DNA from: Pseudarthrobacter sp. NS4
Lineage (GTDB): Bacteria > Actinomycetota > Actinomycetes > Actinomycetales > Micrococcaceae
Assembly (NCBI RefSeq): GCF_024758005.1
Contig: NZ_CP103288.1
Location: forward strand, 1,922,001 to 1,986,000
DNA: 64,000 bases
Direction: 5' to 3'
The position numbers and the translations under genes were made by a program. This document shows, piece by piece, positions 44,764-53,590 of this stretch. The notes beneath the pieces were generated by a model that saw nothing but the letters and a program-made list of their open reading frames with translations, made no database searches and was not told the DNA's origin. Every line of letters starts with the position of its first letter. Position 1 is the first letter of the stretch.

Positions 44764-45225
44764 ACCAGGTCCTGCAGGTCAGCTGATAACCGGGCAATCA
44801 TTGACTGGACCAGTCCGACCAGCGGTCCAATGGGATTTCCCCGAGGGAGTATGCCAGGTCATCTAGTGATCGCGACCAGCGATGCGTTCCAAATCCGGCT
44901 TCTAAAGGGGCGGGTTCACGGTCCAGGGTGTGTTCGCCGGGTCGCGGATCCTGTCGATACTGGAGTCCGCAGCCAGTGGTGCGAACCAGCCGTTCCAATC
45001 GGTGGTTTCCGGGCCGGCAGTGGAAAATAGCTCGAAGGTCTCGCCACGGCTTATCTCTTAAAAGTGGCTCCAGCCTTCACGCCGGAGTCCAGGCCAGCAC
45101 TCTGCTCCAGTCGGGGAAGCCCAATACGCAGCCCTCTCCCCTGCCCATTTTCAAACGCCCATAACGGATCTTTTGTTAACCTGCCCAGGACTGAACAAGC
45201 CCCTGCTTCCTGCCGCACGGGAGCT
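44764..45225. other. Intergenic region
   Basis: About 460 bases. No supported gene; short frames on both strands without ribosome-binding sites. Confidence 0.4.
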
Positions 45226-45441
45226 CTATTGCTGTACATCGCCGTCGAGGCGGCGGAGGGTTTCAAGTCGTTGCTTCGTCAGTTCAATGTCGGTGGAATT
45301 GACCATATCGGCCGTGCCGGGTCGGCTCGGGGAGCGCCGCAGCTGACCGCTGTTGAGCATTGCCAGTACTTGGTTGACGTCGATGTTCAGCGCCCTGGCT
45401 GCCTGTTCGATGGTGAGGTATTGGTGGTAGCGGCGAGTCAC
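45226..45441 (-). CDS. Excisionase-like helix-turn-helix protein
   Basis: 71 residues. YHQYLTIEQAARALNIDVNQVLAMLNSGQL matches the MerR/excisionase-type HTH of small recombination directionality factors and plasmid regulators. The remainder is polar and basic. No integrase gene is nearby, but a resolvase fragment lies 435 bases away. Probably a relic or an orphan regulator. Confidence 0.6.
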   Translation of the reverse strand: MTRRYHQYLTIEQAARALNIDVNQVLAMLNSGQLRRSPSRPGTADMVNSTDIELTKQRLETLRRLDGDVQQ

Positions 45442-45876
45442 ATCGCACTCCCGGTGGGGTTGTAGCTTGAATGGGGGGATTGAAGCGGGTCGGCGCGGGG
45501 ATGTGGTGGCAGGGCCTGGGCAATCAATGAAGTTTCAGCCGCCGCCCGGCGCCGAGTTGGGGGCTAACGTGGGGGAGTCTGCGTCCAGATCTTCCATTCG
45601 GCACTCCCGCCATTTCCCAGTACCTCAACCAAAGGCCTTCAATGCTGGTGATGTTGAGTTCTATCAAGCCCGATGCGGTCTGCCGTGCACTCACACTGCT
45701 ACCTGATCATCCTGGCGGGCAGCGCCTGCCTATTGATCAGTATACTTACTAATTAGAGGGTACGGGTTTGCGGTGCGTCAGCCAACAGGGAGTGCAGAAT
45801 TTTTGGCCGGGGAGCGCCTCTGCCCTGTTTGCCGACAAGTTCGGTTAGGGGGTGCGGGGAGATGACGTGAAGTGCT
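45442..45876. other. Intergenic region
   Basis: About 435 bases without a supported gene. The stretch near 45735-45760 is unusually AT-rich (contains TATACTTACTAATTAG) and could be a promoter. Confidence 0.4.
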
Positions 45877-46068
45877 TCACTCAAGCTTGGCGTGGCGCAG
45901 GTACTGATAGACGGTCTCCCTGCTGATGCCGTAGTCACGGGCAAGGGCGGCTTTCGGCACACCGTTGCCGGCGCGCTGAACCAGCTCGGCCGCCGGTTCC
46001 GGTGTGAGGGTCTTTTTCCGCCCTTGGTAGGCGCCGCGCTGCTTGGCCAAGGCGATGCCCTCTGGGCG
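45877..46068 (-). pseudogene. C-terminal fragment of a serine resolvase/recombinase
   Basis: About 63 residues: EGIALAKQRGAYQGRKKTL and a C-terminal HTH (KAALARDYGISRETVYQYL). This is the end of the catalytic domain plus the HTH_7 DNA-binding domain of Tn3-type resolvases. The N-terminal catalytic serine region is absent; upstream codons to 46188 are unrelated. A relic of a transposon or plasmid. Confidence 0.75.
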
Positions 46069-46394
46069 ACAACGCCAAGCGAGTCGGATCTCTGGAATCG
46101 GCACCGCTAGTGATCGATCTGTCCGGCGCCGGCGGGCCCAGTGCATCCAGCCACTAATCCCCACGGGGAAGTTTGGGTCACCGAACACGAGGTATCGCGC
46201 CCATAGCAGAAATGACGCCTCTGAAGCTGCTCAATCTTGCAGACAGCAGTGTTTCCCGGGCGCCGATGCGCACTGGAGCCAATCTCATAAAGGGGACGGG
46301 ATGGCCCGCCGGCCGGCCGAATAGGACTGTCCCAATTCTGAATCTACCTGAGTTGTAAAAAGAAGGTTGTTCCCAGGGCTGGCCCGTGCCGTTA

Positions 46395-46442
46395 GGGTGA
46401 TCACGGGCGGTGTCGATGAAGAATCGCCCGGTTGGGTGATCA
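46395..46442 (+). promoter_or_regulatory. Direct repeat upstream of the repeat-peptide operon
   Basis: GGGTGATCA occurs at 46395-46403 and again at 46434-46442, 39 bases apart start to start, with GGGCG and CGCCC between them able to form a small hairpin. It ends 49 bases before the peptide ATG, a suitable place for an operator or activator site. Confidence 0.45.
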
Positions 46443-46491
46443 GGTGCCGGTAACGGAGCTGATCCTAGCGATTCGATTCTCGGGAGGAAGC

Positions 46492-46767
46492 ATGACCAGT
46501 CCAGAGCAGGATCCAAGCCAGCAGGAAGGCCCCGCGGACGGCGGCGCGGACGGCGTCCCCGGCATGCATGATGGAGGTGCCGACGGTGGGGCTGACAGCG
46601 GTGCCGACGGAGGAGCTGACAGCGGTGCCGACGGAGGAGCTGACAGCGGTGCCGACGGAGGAGCTGACAGCGGTGCCGACGGAGGAGCTGACAGCGGTGC
46701 CGACGGAGGAGCTGACAGCGGTGCCGACGGCGGAGCCGATGGGGGAGCCGCAGAACGGGGCATCTAA
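46492..46767 (+). CDS. Repeat peptide, candidate precursor of a modified ribosomal peptide
   Basis: 91 residues. A polar leader of about 14 residues (MTSPEQDPSQQEGP) precedes a region made almost only of Gly, Ala, Asp and Ser: six copies of ADSGADGG after an irregular stretch, then AERGI at the end. There is no signal peptide, Cys, aromatic or Lys residue. GGGAGG lies about six bases before the ATG, so translation is well supported. The JmjC/cupin gene starts three bases after the stop. A short leader, repeated core and adjacent oxygenase resemble multi-core RiPP precursors; that reading is inference. Confidence 0.7.
   Translation: MTSPEQDPSQQEGPADGGADGVPGMHDGGADGGADSGADGGADSGADGGADSGADGGADSGADGGADSGADGGADSGADGGADGGAAERGI
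46591..46734 (+). repeat. Six 24-bp tandem repeats inside the peptide gene
   Basis: The unit starting GCTGACAGCGGTGCCGACGG is present five times without change and a sixth time with one base difference (46711-46734). Each unit encodes ADSGADGG in frame. Identity at third codon positions shows recent duplication by slippage or recombination. Confidence 0.95.
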
Positions 46768-46770
46768 ATT

Positions 46771-47976
46771 TTGAGCACCACCCGCACGGACTTTCAGGAC
46801 CCCGGCGCACTGGAAAGCGGCGGGGTCCTGGAGACACGCCTGATTAACATTGGCCGTGAGAGGTTCGCCGGCGACGTCTGGGGGCGCACGGCGCTGCTCA
46901 CGCGTGGCGCCGGTGACTTCTCCGATCTGTTCTCTGCCGAGGCTGTCGACGAACTGATCTCGCGCCGTGGACTGCGCACACCTTTTCTCCGCGTTGCCAA
47001 GGGCGGTTCTACATTTCCCGACTCGTCATTCACCTCTCCCGCCGGCGTCGGCGCCACCATCTCTGACCAGCTCGACGACACAGCGCTTTGGCGCAAATTC
47101 GCGGACGGTGCCACGCTGGTGCTGCAGGCTCTGCACCGCACATGGGAGCCGGTCTCGGACTTCAGCAGCAGGCTGAGCACAGAGCTGGGACATCCGGTGC
47201 AGGCCAATGCCTACATCACGCCGCCTCAGAACCGTGGATTCGACGATCACTATGACGTGCACGACGTCTTCGTCCTGCAGATCGAAGGGACCAAGCGCTG
47301 GATCATCCACGAGCCGGTTCACCGCGACCCCTTGCGTAATCAGCCCTGGACTGACCGCCGCTCCGCCGTGGCCGAGGCCGCGAAAGGCGATGCCCATATT
47401 GACACCGTGCTTGAGCCAGGGGATGTCCTCTACCTGCCGCGTGGCTGGTTGCACGCCGCCCAGGCGCAGGGCGAGGTCTCCATCCACCTCACGCTCGGAA
47501 TCCACAGTTGGACCCGCTACGCGTTGGCCGAACAGCTCGCGCAGGCCGCGCTTGCAGCGCTGTGCGATGATCCCGAGATGCGCCGTACGTTGCCGTTGGG
47601 TGTCGACGGGCCGGGTGCGGAGCTCGACGTCGTCCGTGAGCGCCTCGCCGCTGCTGTCGGTGAGGCTGAAACCAGTTCTTTGTTCCACTGCATCCGGCGA
47701 GGTCAGGGCCGGCCGGCACCGCTGGGACCGTTGGCCCAGCTCGCGGCTGTCGACGGCCTGGGCCCCGAGTCCGTGGTCCGGCTTCGCGATGCACTGGAAG
47801 CACGGCTGGAGGGATTGCGCCTGACCACGCGCGTGGGTTGGCACGACTTCCCAGCGACCGATCTGCCGTCTGTAACGCGCCTGCTCGACGGGGAGCTTCA
47901 CATCGCGGGTGATCTCGGCGTCGAACTCGTTGAAAGACTGCTGCGCGCGGGGGTCCTCGTTCCCGTTGAACAGTAA
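46771..47976 (+). CDS. JmjC/cupin-4 oxygenase (RoxA/NO66-like)
   Basis: 401 residues, the size of bacterial ribosomal oxygenases. Fe(II) and 2-oxoglutarate-dependent hydroxylases of this group act on protein side chains. The iron site can be placed at His160 and Asp162 (DDHYDVHD) and His228 (YLPRGWLHAA); Lys175 in GTKRW may bind 2-oxoglutarate. A helical, winged-helix-like C-terminal third follows, as in RoxA. The start is TTG at 46771; no in-frame ATG exists near. It follows the repeat-peptide stop by three bases and overlaps the next gene by eleven. Known relatives modify ribosomal proteins; here the encoded repeat peptide is the natural candidate substrate. Confidence 0.85.
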   Translation: MSTTRTDFQDPGALESGGVLETRLINIGRERFAGDVWGRTALLTRGAGDFSDLFSAEAVDELISRRGLRTPFLRVAKGGSTFPDSSFTSPAGVGATISDQLDDTALWRKFADGATLVLQALHRTWEPVSDFSSRLSTELGHPVQANAYITPPQNRGFDDHYDVHDVFVLQIEGTKRWIIHEPVHRDPLRNQPWTDRRSAVAEAAKGDAHIDTVLEPGDVLYLPRGWLHAAQAQGEVSIHLTLGIHSWTRYALAEQLAQAALAALCDDPEMRRTLPLGVDGPGAELDVVRERLAAAVGEAETSSLFHCIRRGQGRPAPLGPLAQLAAVDGLGPESVVRLRDALEARLEGLRLTTRVGWHDFPATDLPSVTRLLDGELHIAGDLGVELVERLLRAGVLVPVEQ

Positions 47977-48892
47977 TCTAGACAGTGACGCCACAGTGGC
48001 GGCCACGGAGCGCTTCTTCTGCTCTGAAGGCGCCCGGTTGCGCGGAGACCCGATTGCAGGCACAGCGTCGCACGGCGTCGTCTGGGTCCTCATCGAGTAC
48101 CGGGGCGGCTGGCCTCTAAATGGCTTCGAAGGGCTTGATCTCGAGCCTGAGACCAAAGCACTCGTGCTCTCCGCCGCGAAGGCGGCGCGGGCGCGGGTGC
48201 TGCTGGTGAGACGGCCCGGCCCCCGCCGCCGTGAGGGTCAGAGCCATTGGGCAGTACTGCACCATGAGGATTCGGGCGAATATCGTCAACAATGGGGAAC
48301 GTGGGGCAAGGATGAGGATCTGGCGGAGATTGCCAGAGCCCTCAGCCTCCCCGGAACGCCCGGCTATCCGCCCGTCATCCTGGTCTGCACTCACAGTCAA
48401 CATGACCAATGCTGTGCAGTGTGGGGACGGCCGGTGGGACGTGCGCTGAGTGAGCGGTGGCCGGAGCTTGTGTGGGAATGTTCGCATGTAGGAGGTGACA
48501 GGTTCGCAGCCAACGTCGTGGTTGCACCCGACGGTGTCTACTACGGAAATCTGGACGTGGAGTCGTCCGTAGCCACGATCGAAGAACACCTCGCGGGCCG
48601 TATCCACGCAAAGCATTTGCGCGGATACACGGATCTCTTCCCAGCACAGCAGACCGCTATCGGGGCCACGATCAGGCGTTTCGGCCCGGCCGGCCGGAAT
48701 GACTACAGGGTTGTCGAGACCTCCCGCGACGGTGATCATTGGCGGATCCACATCACCGGCTGCCCGCCTCACCCGGCGCGTATCGACGTCGAACTGCATG
48801 CTCACCGCGGCCCGCCGTGCCGGTTGACCTGCCGCGGACCGGCAATGAGTTCGGCCATGGTCTACGAGCTCATTTCGATCCGCGCAGTCTAA
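47966..48892 (+). CDS. Sucrase/ferredoxin-like [2Fe-2S] protein
   Basis: 308 residues from a TTG at 47966 that overlaps the oxygenase stop. The family has a thioredoxin-like ferredoxin fold. Matching motifs are the N-terminal Cys in FFCSEGARLRGDPIAGTA, CTHSQHDQCCAVWGRP with clustered Cys, and WECSHVGGDRFAANVV. These Cys and His residues are expected to hold an Fe-S cluster. The overlap with the oxygenase gene implies joint function, perhaps electron supply or iron reactivation. Confidence 0.85.
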   Translation: MNSNLDSDATVAATERFFCSEGARLRGDPIAGTASHGVVWVLIEYRGGWPLNGFEGLDLEPETKALVLSAAKAARARVLLVRRPGPRRREGQSHWAVLHHEDSGEYRQQWGTWGKDEDLAEIARALSLPGTPGYPPVILVCTHSQHDQCCAVWGRPVGRALSERWPELVWECSHVGGDRFAANVVVAPDGVYYGNLDVESSVATIEEHLAGRIHAKHLRGYTDLFPAQQTAIGATIRRFGPAGRNDYRVVETSRDGDHWRIHITGCPPHPARIDVELHAHRGPPCRLTCRGPAMSSAMVYELISIRAV

Positions 48893-49023
48893 AGGACGGG
48901 TTTACCGAAGGCAGTTCGTTTGTCGGTGAGTCGACGAAGGTTCCAATCGACCCGGCGACCCAGGCCTCGAGCACCGCAGCGGCTGGCAGCGCTGACCGAA
49001 AAGCGCGTTCGGCACAACTGAGA

Positions 49024-49057
49024 ACTGCCGCGCCCCCTGAAGTGAGGGCACGGCAGT
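49024..49057 (+). terminator. Hairpin downstream of the oxygenase operon
   Basis: ACTGCCG at 49024-49030 pairs with CGGCAGT at 49051-49057, with a further GCCC/GGGC pairing inside. It lies 132 bases after the sucrase/ferredoxin stop. There is no clear U tract. Confidence 0.6.
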
Positions 49058-49080
49058 CGCTTGGAGTCGCTTAGAATCTG

Positions 49081-49223
49081 CAAAAAGGCGGCGTGTGCAA
49101 TGCGCACACGTTGGTCGTTGAACTCGGTCGTACATTGGCCGAACGGGCTCGGATTCCGCGTGTTTCCACGGGTGCCCGGTGTTAGCCAGGGCTGGAATGC
49201 AGTTCGAGTCCCACCTCGAACAC
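49081..49223. repeat. Dispersed repeat 2, copy B: hairpin plus tRNA-like 3' segment
   Basis: Matches 21896-22037 with the same opening CAAAAAG, the same total length and the same end. The hairpin here has a different sequence (CGTGTGC at 49092-49098 with GCACACG at 49104-49110) but the same position, so base pairing is kept while bases change. The GCAGTTCGAGTCCCACCTCG end is identical between copies. Confidence 0.75.
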
Positions 49224-49258
49224 GGATGCCTGTTGGGGACCCCCTCCTTTACCTCGGA

Positions 49259-50473
49259 CTAGTTGCTGAGGTAGCCGTTCGGGTCCAGGACATACTTCGT
49301 GGCGGCTCCGGCATCGAATTCCGCGTAGCCCCGCGGGGCATCCTGGAGCGAAATGGCCGTGGCGTTGACCGCCTTGGCGATCTGGATCCTGTCATGCAGG
49401 ATCGCCATCATCAGCTGCCGGTTGTACTTCATCACCGGGCACTGGCCGGTCGCGAAGGAGAGGGACTTCGCCCAGCCCGTGCCCAGGGACAGGGACAGGC
49501 TGCCCTTCTGGGCCGCCTCGTCCGCGGCACCCGGATCCCCGGTGACATAAAGGCCAGGAATGCCCAGGGACCCGCCGGCGGCGGTGAGGTCCATCAGCGA
49601 GTTGAGTACGGTGGCCGGTGCCTCCTGGGCCCCGGCGCCGTGTCCGCGTGCCTCGAAACCTACCGCGTCGATACCGGCATCGACCTCCCGGACGCCGAGA
49701 AGCTGCTCGATCTGGTCAGCAGGGTCGCCGTTAGCGACATTGACGGTTCCGCAGCCAAAGGACCGGGCCTGGGCCAAGCGATCCTCATTGAGATCCCCAA
49801 CGATGACGACCGCGGCCCCGAGCAGTTGGGCGCTGGCCGCTGCGGCAAGCCCCACCGGACCGGCCCCTGCGACATAGACGGTGGACCCAACACCGACGCC
49901 TGCCGTGACAGCCCCGTGGAAACCGGTCGGGAGGATGTCCGAGAGCATGGTCAGGTCCATGATCTTCTCCAGAGCCTGGTCCCGATCGGGGAAGCGCAAC
50001 AGGTTCCAGTCCGCGTAGGGGACCAGGACGAACTCCGCCTGCCCGCCGACCCATCCGCCCATGTCGACATAGCCGTAGGCGGACCCGGGACGGTCCGGGT
50101 TCACGTTCAGGCAGATCCCGGTCTTGCGCTCCTTGCAGTTCCGGCAGCGCCCGCAGGAGATGTTGAAGGGGACCGAGACGATGTCCCCGACCTTGATGAA
50201 CTCAACGTCGGGCCCGGTCTCGATGACTTCCCCGGTGATCTCGTGCCCCAGGACGAGACCGGCCGGGGCGGTCGTGCGACCACGAACCATGTGCTGGTCC
50301 GAGCCGCAGATGTTGGTGCTCACCGTGCGCAGGATGACCCCGTGCGGGACCTTCCGGCCGACATTGATGGGATTGACGCCGGGGCCGGCCTGCAGTTCAA
50401 AGCTGGGATACGGGGTATCGATGATTTCCACGATCCCCGGCGCCTTGTATGCAACGGCTTTGTTACCTGACAT
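49259..50473 (-). CDS. fdhA: Glutathione-independent formaldehyde dehydrogenase
   Basis: 404 residues, zinc-dependent medium-chain dehydrogenase of the FdhA type. Catalytic zinc Cys in STNICGSDQHMVRGR and HEITGE; structural zinc site CGRCRNCKERKTGIC; Rossmann motif VAGAGPVGLAAAAS; and the family-typical GSLSLSLGTGWAKSLSFATGQ insertion. It oxidises formaldehyde to formate with tightly bound NAD. It lies on the same strand downstream of the Rieske oxygenase and reductase genes, so it probably removes formaldehyde released by demethylation. Confidence 0.92.
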   Translation of the reverse strand: MSGNKAVAYKAPGIVEIIDTPYPSFELQAGPGVNPINVGRKVPHGVILRTVSTNICGSDQHMVRGRTTAPAGLVLGHEITGEVIETGPDVEFIKVGDIVSVPFNISCGRCRNCKERKTGICLNVNPDRPGSAYGYVDMGGWVGGQAEFVLVPYADWNLLRFPDRDQALEKIMDLTMLSDILPTGFHGAVTAGVGVGSTVYVAGAGPVGLAAAASAQLLGAAVVIVGDLNEDRLAQARSFGCGTVNVANGDPADQIEQLLGVREVDAGIDAVGFEARGHGAGAQEAPATVLNSLMDLTAAGGSLGIPGLYVTGDPGAADEAAQKGSLSLSLGTGWAKSLSFATGQCPVMKYNRQLMMAILHDRIQIAKAVNATAISLQDAPRGYAEFDAGAATKYVLDPNGYLSN

Positions 50474-50714
50474 TGAATGGCTCCTGTGGGTTGTCGGTCG
50501 GACCCTCACGGTGATTTTGGCCGCATCAGACTGTCGGAGGCAGTCGTTGTCAGCTTTCGTGAAGGAAGTTGGGTCGGTTGATACGTGCAGCGCGTACCGT
50601 TTTGGGCAAGGAAGCGTTCAGGCGGACCGTCACAATGGATGGGGGTTTGTGGCCGGCATCTTCTGCCGTGAAAACAATCCCTAATGCTGTCCGGCCTGGA
50701 GCAGCTGGAAGCCG

Positions 50715-52130
50715 CTAGGCATCAATCACCAAATCGGTCCGCGCGGTGGAGCAGCAGGGCAGGAACTTGCCTGCATCGATTTCCCGTGCCCGGATCCCGC
50801 CCTGGTGGTTCATCTCCACCTCTCCGGAAAGCTTGACTACCTTGCAGGAGCCGCACATGCCTTCCTTGCAGTTCGCGCCGATCCTGACGCCCGCACGCTG
50901 GGCCGCCTCGAGGATGTGTTCGGCGGGGTCGACGCGCACATTGATGCCGGTGCGCATGAAGGACATGGTGAGGCTTCCCGTTCCGACCGTGTCGAAGCTC
51001 GAGGCATCAGGGGACACGGCCTCCGGCCCCACGTCCCGACTGCCGCCGGAGGCTTCGGAATAGGACGCGTCCGAGTCGACGGTTTCCAGCGGCAGCCCCG
51101 TGGCCTTCAGGGTTCCCTCGGTGTCGTAGCCGGGTTCGTAGAGCCCGAACGCGGTGGGCTGGCTTTCATAGTAGTCCTCGGCGGACTCGGCGATTTCCTC
51201 GGCGATTTCCTCCGCGATGTCCGCTGCAAGGGCAACTTCAGCCTGGTATTCAAGGAGCGTCTGGCGGTCGCCAGAGAAGAATTCCATGTAGATGGAGGTG
51301 TCATCGACGCCGACCTTCTTGAGGAGCTCGGTGGCGGTGTTCAGGTAACCCTCGGGGCCGCAGGCATAGACCTGGCGGCCGTTGGCATCCGGGGCAACCT
51401 CGTCGAGCATGGCCGCCGTCAGCCTTCCGCTGAGCCATTCCCACCCCTCGGGTTTGTTGCGGTCGCCCAGGGAGTAGAAGACCTTGACTCGCGAGTCCAC
51501 GGAGGCGATGTAGGCCAGCTCCTCGTGGAAGGCATAGCCTCCGGCCTCCGCTCCGTGGTAAAGCACCACAACATCGGCCTGTCCGGGCAGGGAGTGGATG
51601 GTCCGCACCATCGACATGATGGGGGTGATGCCTGCACCGGCGGCCAGCAATAGGTACCGTGCCCGGCGGTCGGCATCGGGCAGGTGGAATGCCCCGACCG
51701 GTCCGAGCATCTCGAGGACGGTGCCAGGTTTGACGTTCTCGTGCACCCACGGTGAGACCAGTCCCGTGGCGTCGCGTTTGACTGTGATGTTGAAGGTCCA
51801 CGGCTGGGTGGGTGAACTGGACAGCGAGTAGCTGCGGTCCACCGGATCCTGGTCCTCGCCGTTCACGGGAAAGGCGACGTTCACGTACTGGCCCGCACGG
51901 AACGCCAGGGGTGCACCGTCGCAGCGGCGGAACACGAAGGTCATCATGCCGCCCACCTCGGGAATGGTCTCGACACATTCCGCCATGAACTCCTGCGGGT
52001 GCCACGGGCCCAATGCGTGGGCGGCCCGGGCGGGTGCCTCGTTGCTGCCCATCACCCTGTTCCACGGCATCTCAAGACCGCGAATGCGCTGCGGCTCCTG
52101 GATTGCCGTCTCAGTGCGGAGTTCAATCAT
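50715..52130 (-). CDS. Rieske oxygenase reductase component, GbcB-like
   Basis: 471 residues. Order: FAD domain (RSYSLSSSPTQ), NAD domain (LLLAAGAGITPIMSM, CGPEGYL), then a long acidic low-complexity linker at about 285-380 (AEEIAEEIAESAEDYYES and Ser/Asp-rich stretches), and a C-terminal plant-type [2Fe-2S] ferredoxin (CKEGMCGSC plus CC near the end). Domain order matches GbcB-type reductases; the linker is longer than I would expect. The ATG at 52130 overlaps the oxygenase stop by four bases. It passes electrons from NAD(P)H to the oxygenase upstream. Confidence 0.88.
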   Translation of the reverse strand: MIELRTETAIQEPQRIRGLEMPWNRVMGSNEAPARAAHALGPWHPQEFMAECVETIPEVGGMMTFVFRRCDGAPLAFRAGQYVNVAFPVNGEDQDPVDRSYSLSSSPTQPWTFNITVKRDATGLVSPWVHENVKPGTVLEMLGPVGAFHLPDADRRARYLLLAAGAGITPIMSMVRTIHSLPGQADVVVLYHGAEAGGYAFHEELAYIASVDSRVKVFYSLGDRNKPEGWEWLSGRLTAAMLDEVAPDANGRQVYACGPEGYLNTATELLKKVGVDDTSIYMEFFSGDRQTLLEYQAEVALAADIAEEIAEEIAESAEDYYESQPTAFGLYEPGYDTEGTLKATGLPLETVDSDASYSEASGGSRDVGPEAVSPDASSFDTVGTGSLTMSFMRTGINVRVDPAEHILEAAQRAGVRIGANCKEGMCGSCKVVKLSGEVEMNHQGGIRAREIDAGKFLPCCSTARTDLVIDA

Positions 52131-53431
52131 GCCAAGTGCTCCTGCACGCGCTGAACGTACCAGTTGATGAACGCCTCGACCTGGTATTCGCTCTTCATGT
52201 AAGGGCCGGGCTCGTAGGCGGGGCTGCTGGCGCCCTTCTGGCACAGCTCCACGAACGCCTTGTCCTGCAGATTTGTCTGCTTCCAGGTGTAGGTGAGTTT
52301 CTCAAGATCGTAATCGACGCCTTCCTCGGCGTCGTCAGCCACCAGCCACGTGGTGCGTACCAGGGTTTGGTGTTCGTTGACGGGGAAGACGGCGAACGTG
52401 ATGACGTGGTCCCCCTGGAAATGGAACCAGCTGTTGGGCTGCAGGTGCATCGAGCAGCGGCCAAGGCGGAAGTCCCGCAAGTCACCGAGCAGCTTCTTGG
52501 AGAGCCTGCGCCCATCGGGGGAGAACGATTCGCCTTCACCGTCGAGCGATTCCCGTGAGATGCGGATTCCCGCTACGCGCGTGTCAAGCTCCTCGACGAC
52601 CTCGTAGGGAAGGCCATAGCGGCGGCAACGCTCCTCGAGCGAGGCCTGCGCTTCCTTGTTGCGGTCCCACACTTCCTCGAGGTGGGCCGGGATCAGCCCC
52701 TCCGTCAGGCCCCAGGTGGGAAAGAGGGAACAGGCGAGCTCCGGGTGGCCGTCGCAGTGGTAGCACTCACGGTTGTTCTCCATGACGAGCTTCCAGTTGC
52801 CCTCTTCGATGATGTTCTGCTGGTAGGCGATTTTCGTCTTCGACAGATCGTGGGGTGCGAGGTAAGGCTCAAAGATCTTAGAGGTTTCGTCGAAATCCGC
52901 CGGCGGTTCATCCGCAATGCAGACGAAGATGAGTCCGGCGACCATGCGGCTGTGGGCCCGCTTGAGGCCGAAGCAGCCCTTGTCGAACTTCGTTTCCCCA
53001 GGTGCCGAGGCGTGGATCAGATTGCCGTCGGGCGAGTAGGTCCAGGAGTGGTAGCCGCAGACCAGGTTGCCTGTTGACCCCGAGGGTTCGGTCAGGACGC
53101 GGGCGCCGCGGTGGCGGCACACGTTGTGCAGGACGTTCACGCCGCCGTCGTCGTTATGCAGCACGATCAGGGAGTAGGGCCCGTAGTCGACGGTGACGTA
53201 GTCGCCCGGCTCCGGGAGCTCGGCGATGCTGGCGGCAAAGATCCAGTGCTGGCCAAAAATGGCCTGCATGTCGACGTTGAAAATCGTCGGATCAGTGTAA
53301 AAGGGTGCATCGAGGGAATATCCCGCACGCCGGAGATGGAACAACTCGGAGATCTCCGCCAGCTGCTCTGCAGGCAATGATGAAGCGAGTTTTCCGCGGG
53401 CGTTGAGGGACAAGTTCACTGGAACAGACAT
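52127..53431 (-). CDS. Rieske oxygenase alpha subunit, GbcA-like N-demethylase
   Basis: 434 residues. Rieske ligands in NVCRHRGA and CGYHSW; mononuclear iron site in NNRECYHCDGHPEL. The overall pattern (HWIFAASIAELPEPGDYVTV, HNDDGGVNVLHN) resembles GbcA and related oxygenases that demethylate quaternary amines such as glycine betaine or stachydrine. The ATG at 53431 has GGGAGG seven bases upstream. It heads an operon with the reductase and probably fdhA. A divergent LysR gene is 160 bases upstream. The exact substrate is not known. Confidence 0.85.
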   Translation of the reverse strand: MSVPVNLSLNARGKLASSLPAEQLAEISELFHLRRAGYSLDAPFYTDPTIFNVDMQAIFGQHWIFAASIAELPEPGDYVTVDYGPYSLIVLHNDDGGVNVLHNVCRHRGARVLTEPSGSTGNLVCGYHSWTYSPDGNLIHASAPGETKFDKGCFGLKRAHSRMVAGLIFVCIADEPPADFDETSKIFEPYLAPHDLSKTKIAYQQNIIEEGNWKLVMENNRECYHCDGHPELACSLFPTWGLTEGLIPAHLEEVWDRNKEAQASLEERCRRYGLPYEVVEELDTRVAGIRISRESLDGEGESFSPDGRRLSKKLLGDLRDFRLGRCSMHLQPNSWFHFQGDHVITFAVFPVNEHQTLVRTTWLVADDAEEGVDYDLEKLTYTWKQTNLQDKAFVELCQKGASSPAYEPGPYMKSEYQVEAFINWYVQRVQEHLA

Positions 53432-53590
53432 AATTTTCCTCCCGGGGGGCCTGGGTAGTGTGCAATTCGTTGGGACCACGGGTGGTGGGTGCAACTGGAG
53501 TAGCCAAAAAAGTTTGTAGTCATGAGATTAGACACAATTGACCTGCAACAAAAGCGCAAGATTCAGAAGATAACCATGCATAATAGGTGC

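Noticed and set aside
46591..46734. Possible CRISPR array
   Set aside because: The units abut with no spacers and keep one reading frame; no cas genes are present.
46178..46837. Minus-strand frames with QLLRRHRC-type and SAPPSAPL-type repeats
   Set aside because: They are the antisense readings of the 24-bp array; the plus-strand frame has a ribosome-binding site and an operon context, and they do not.
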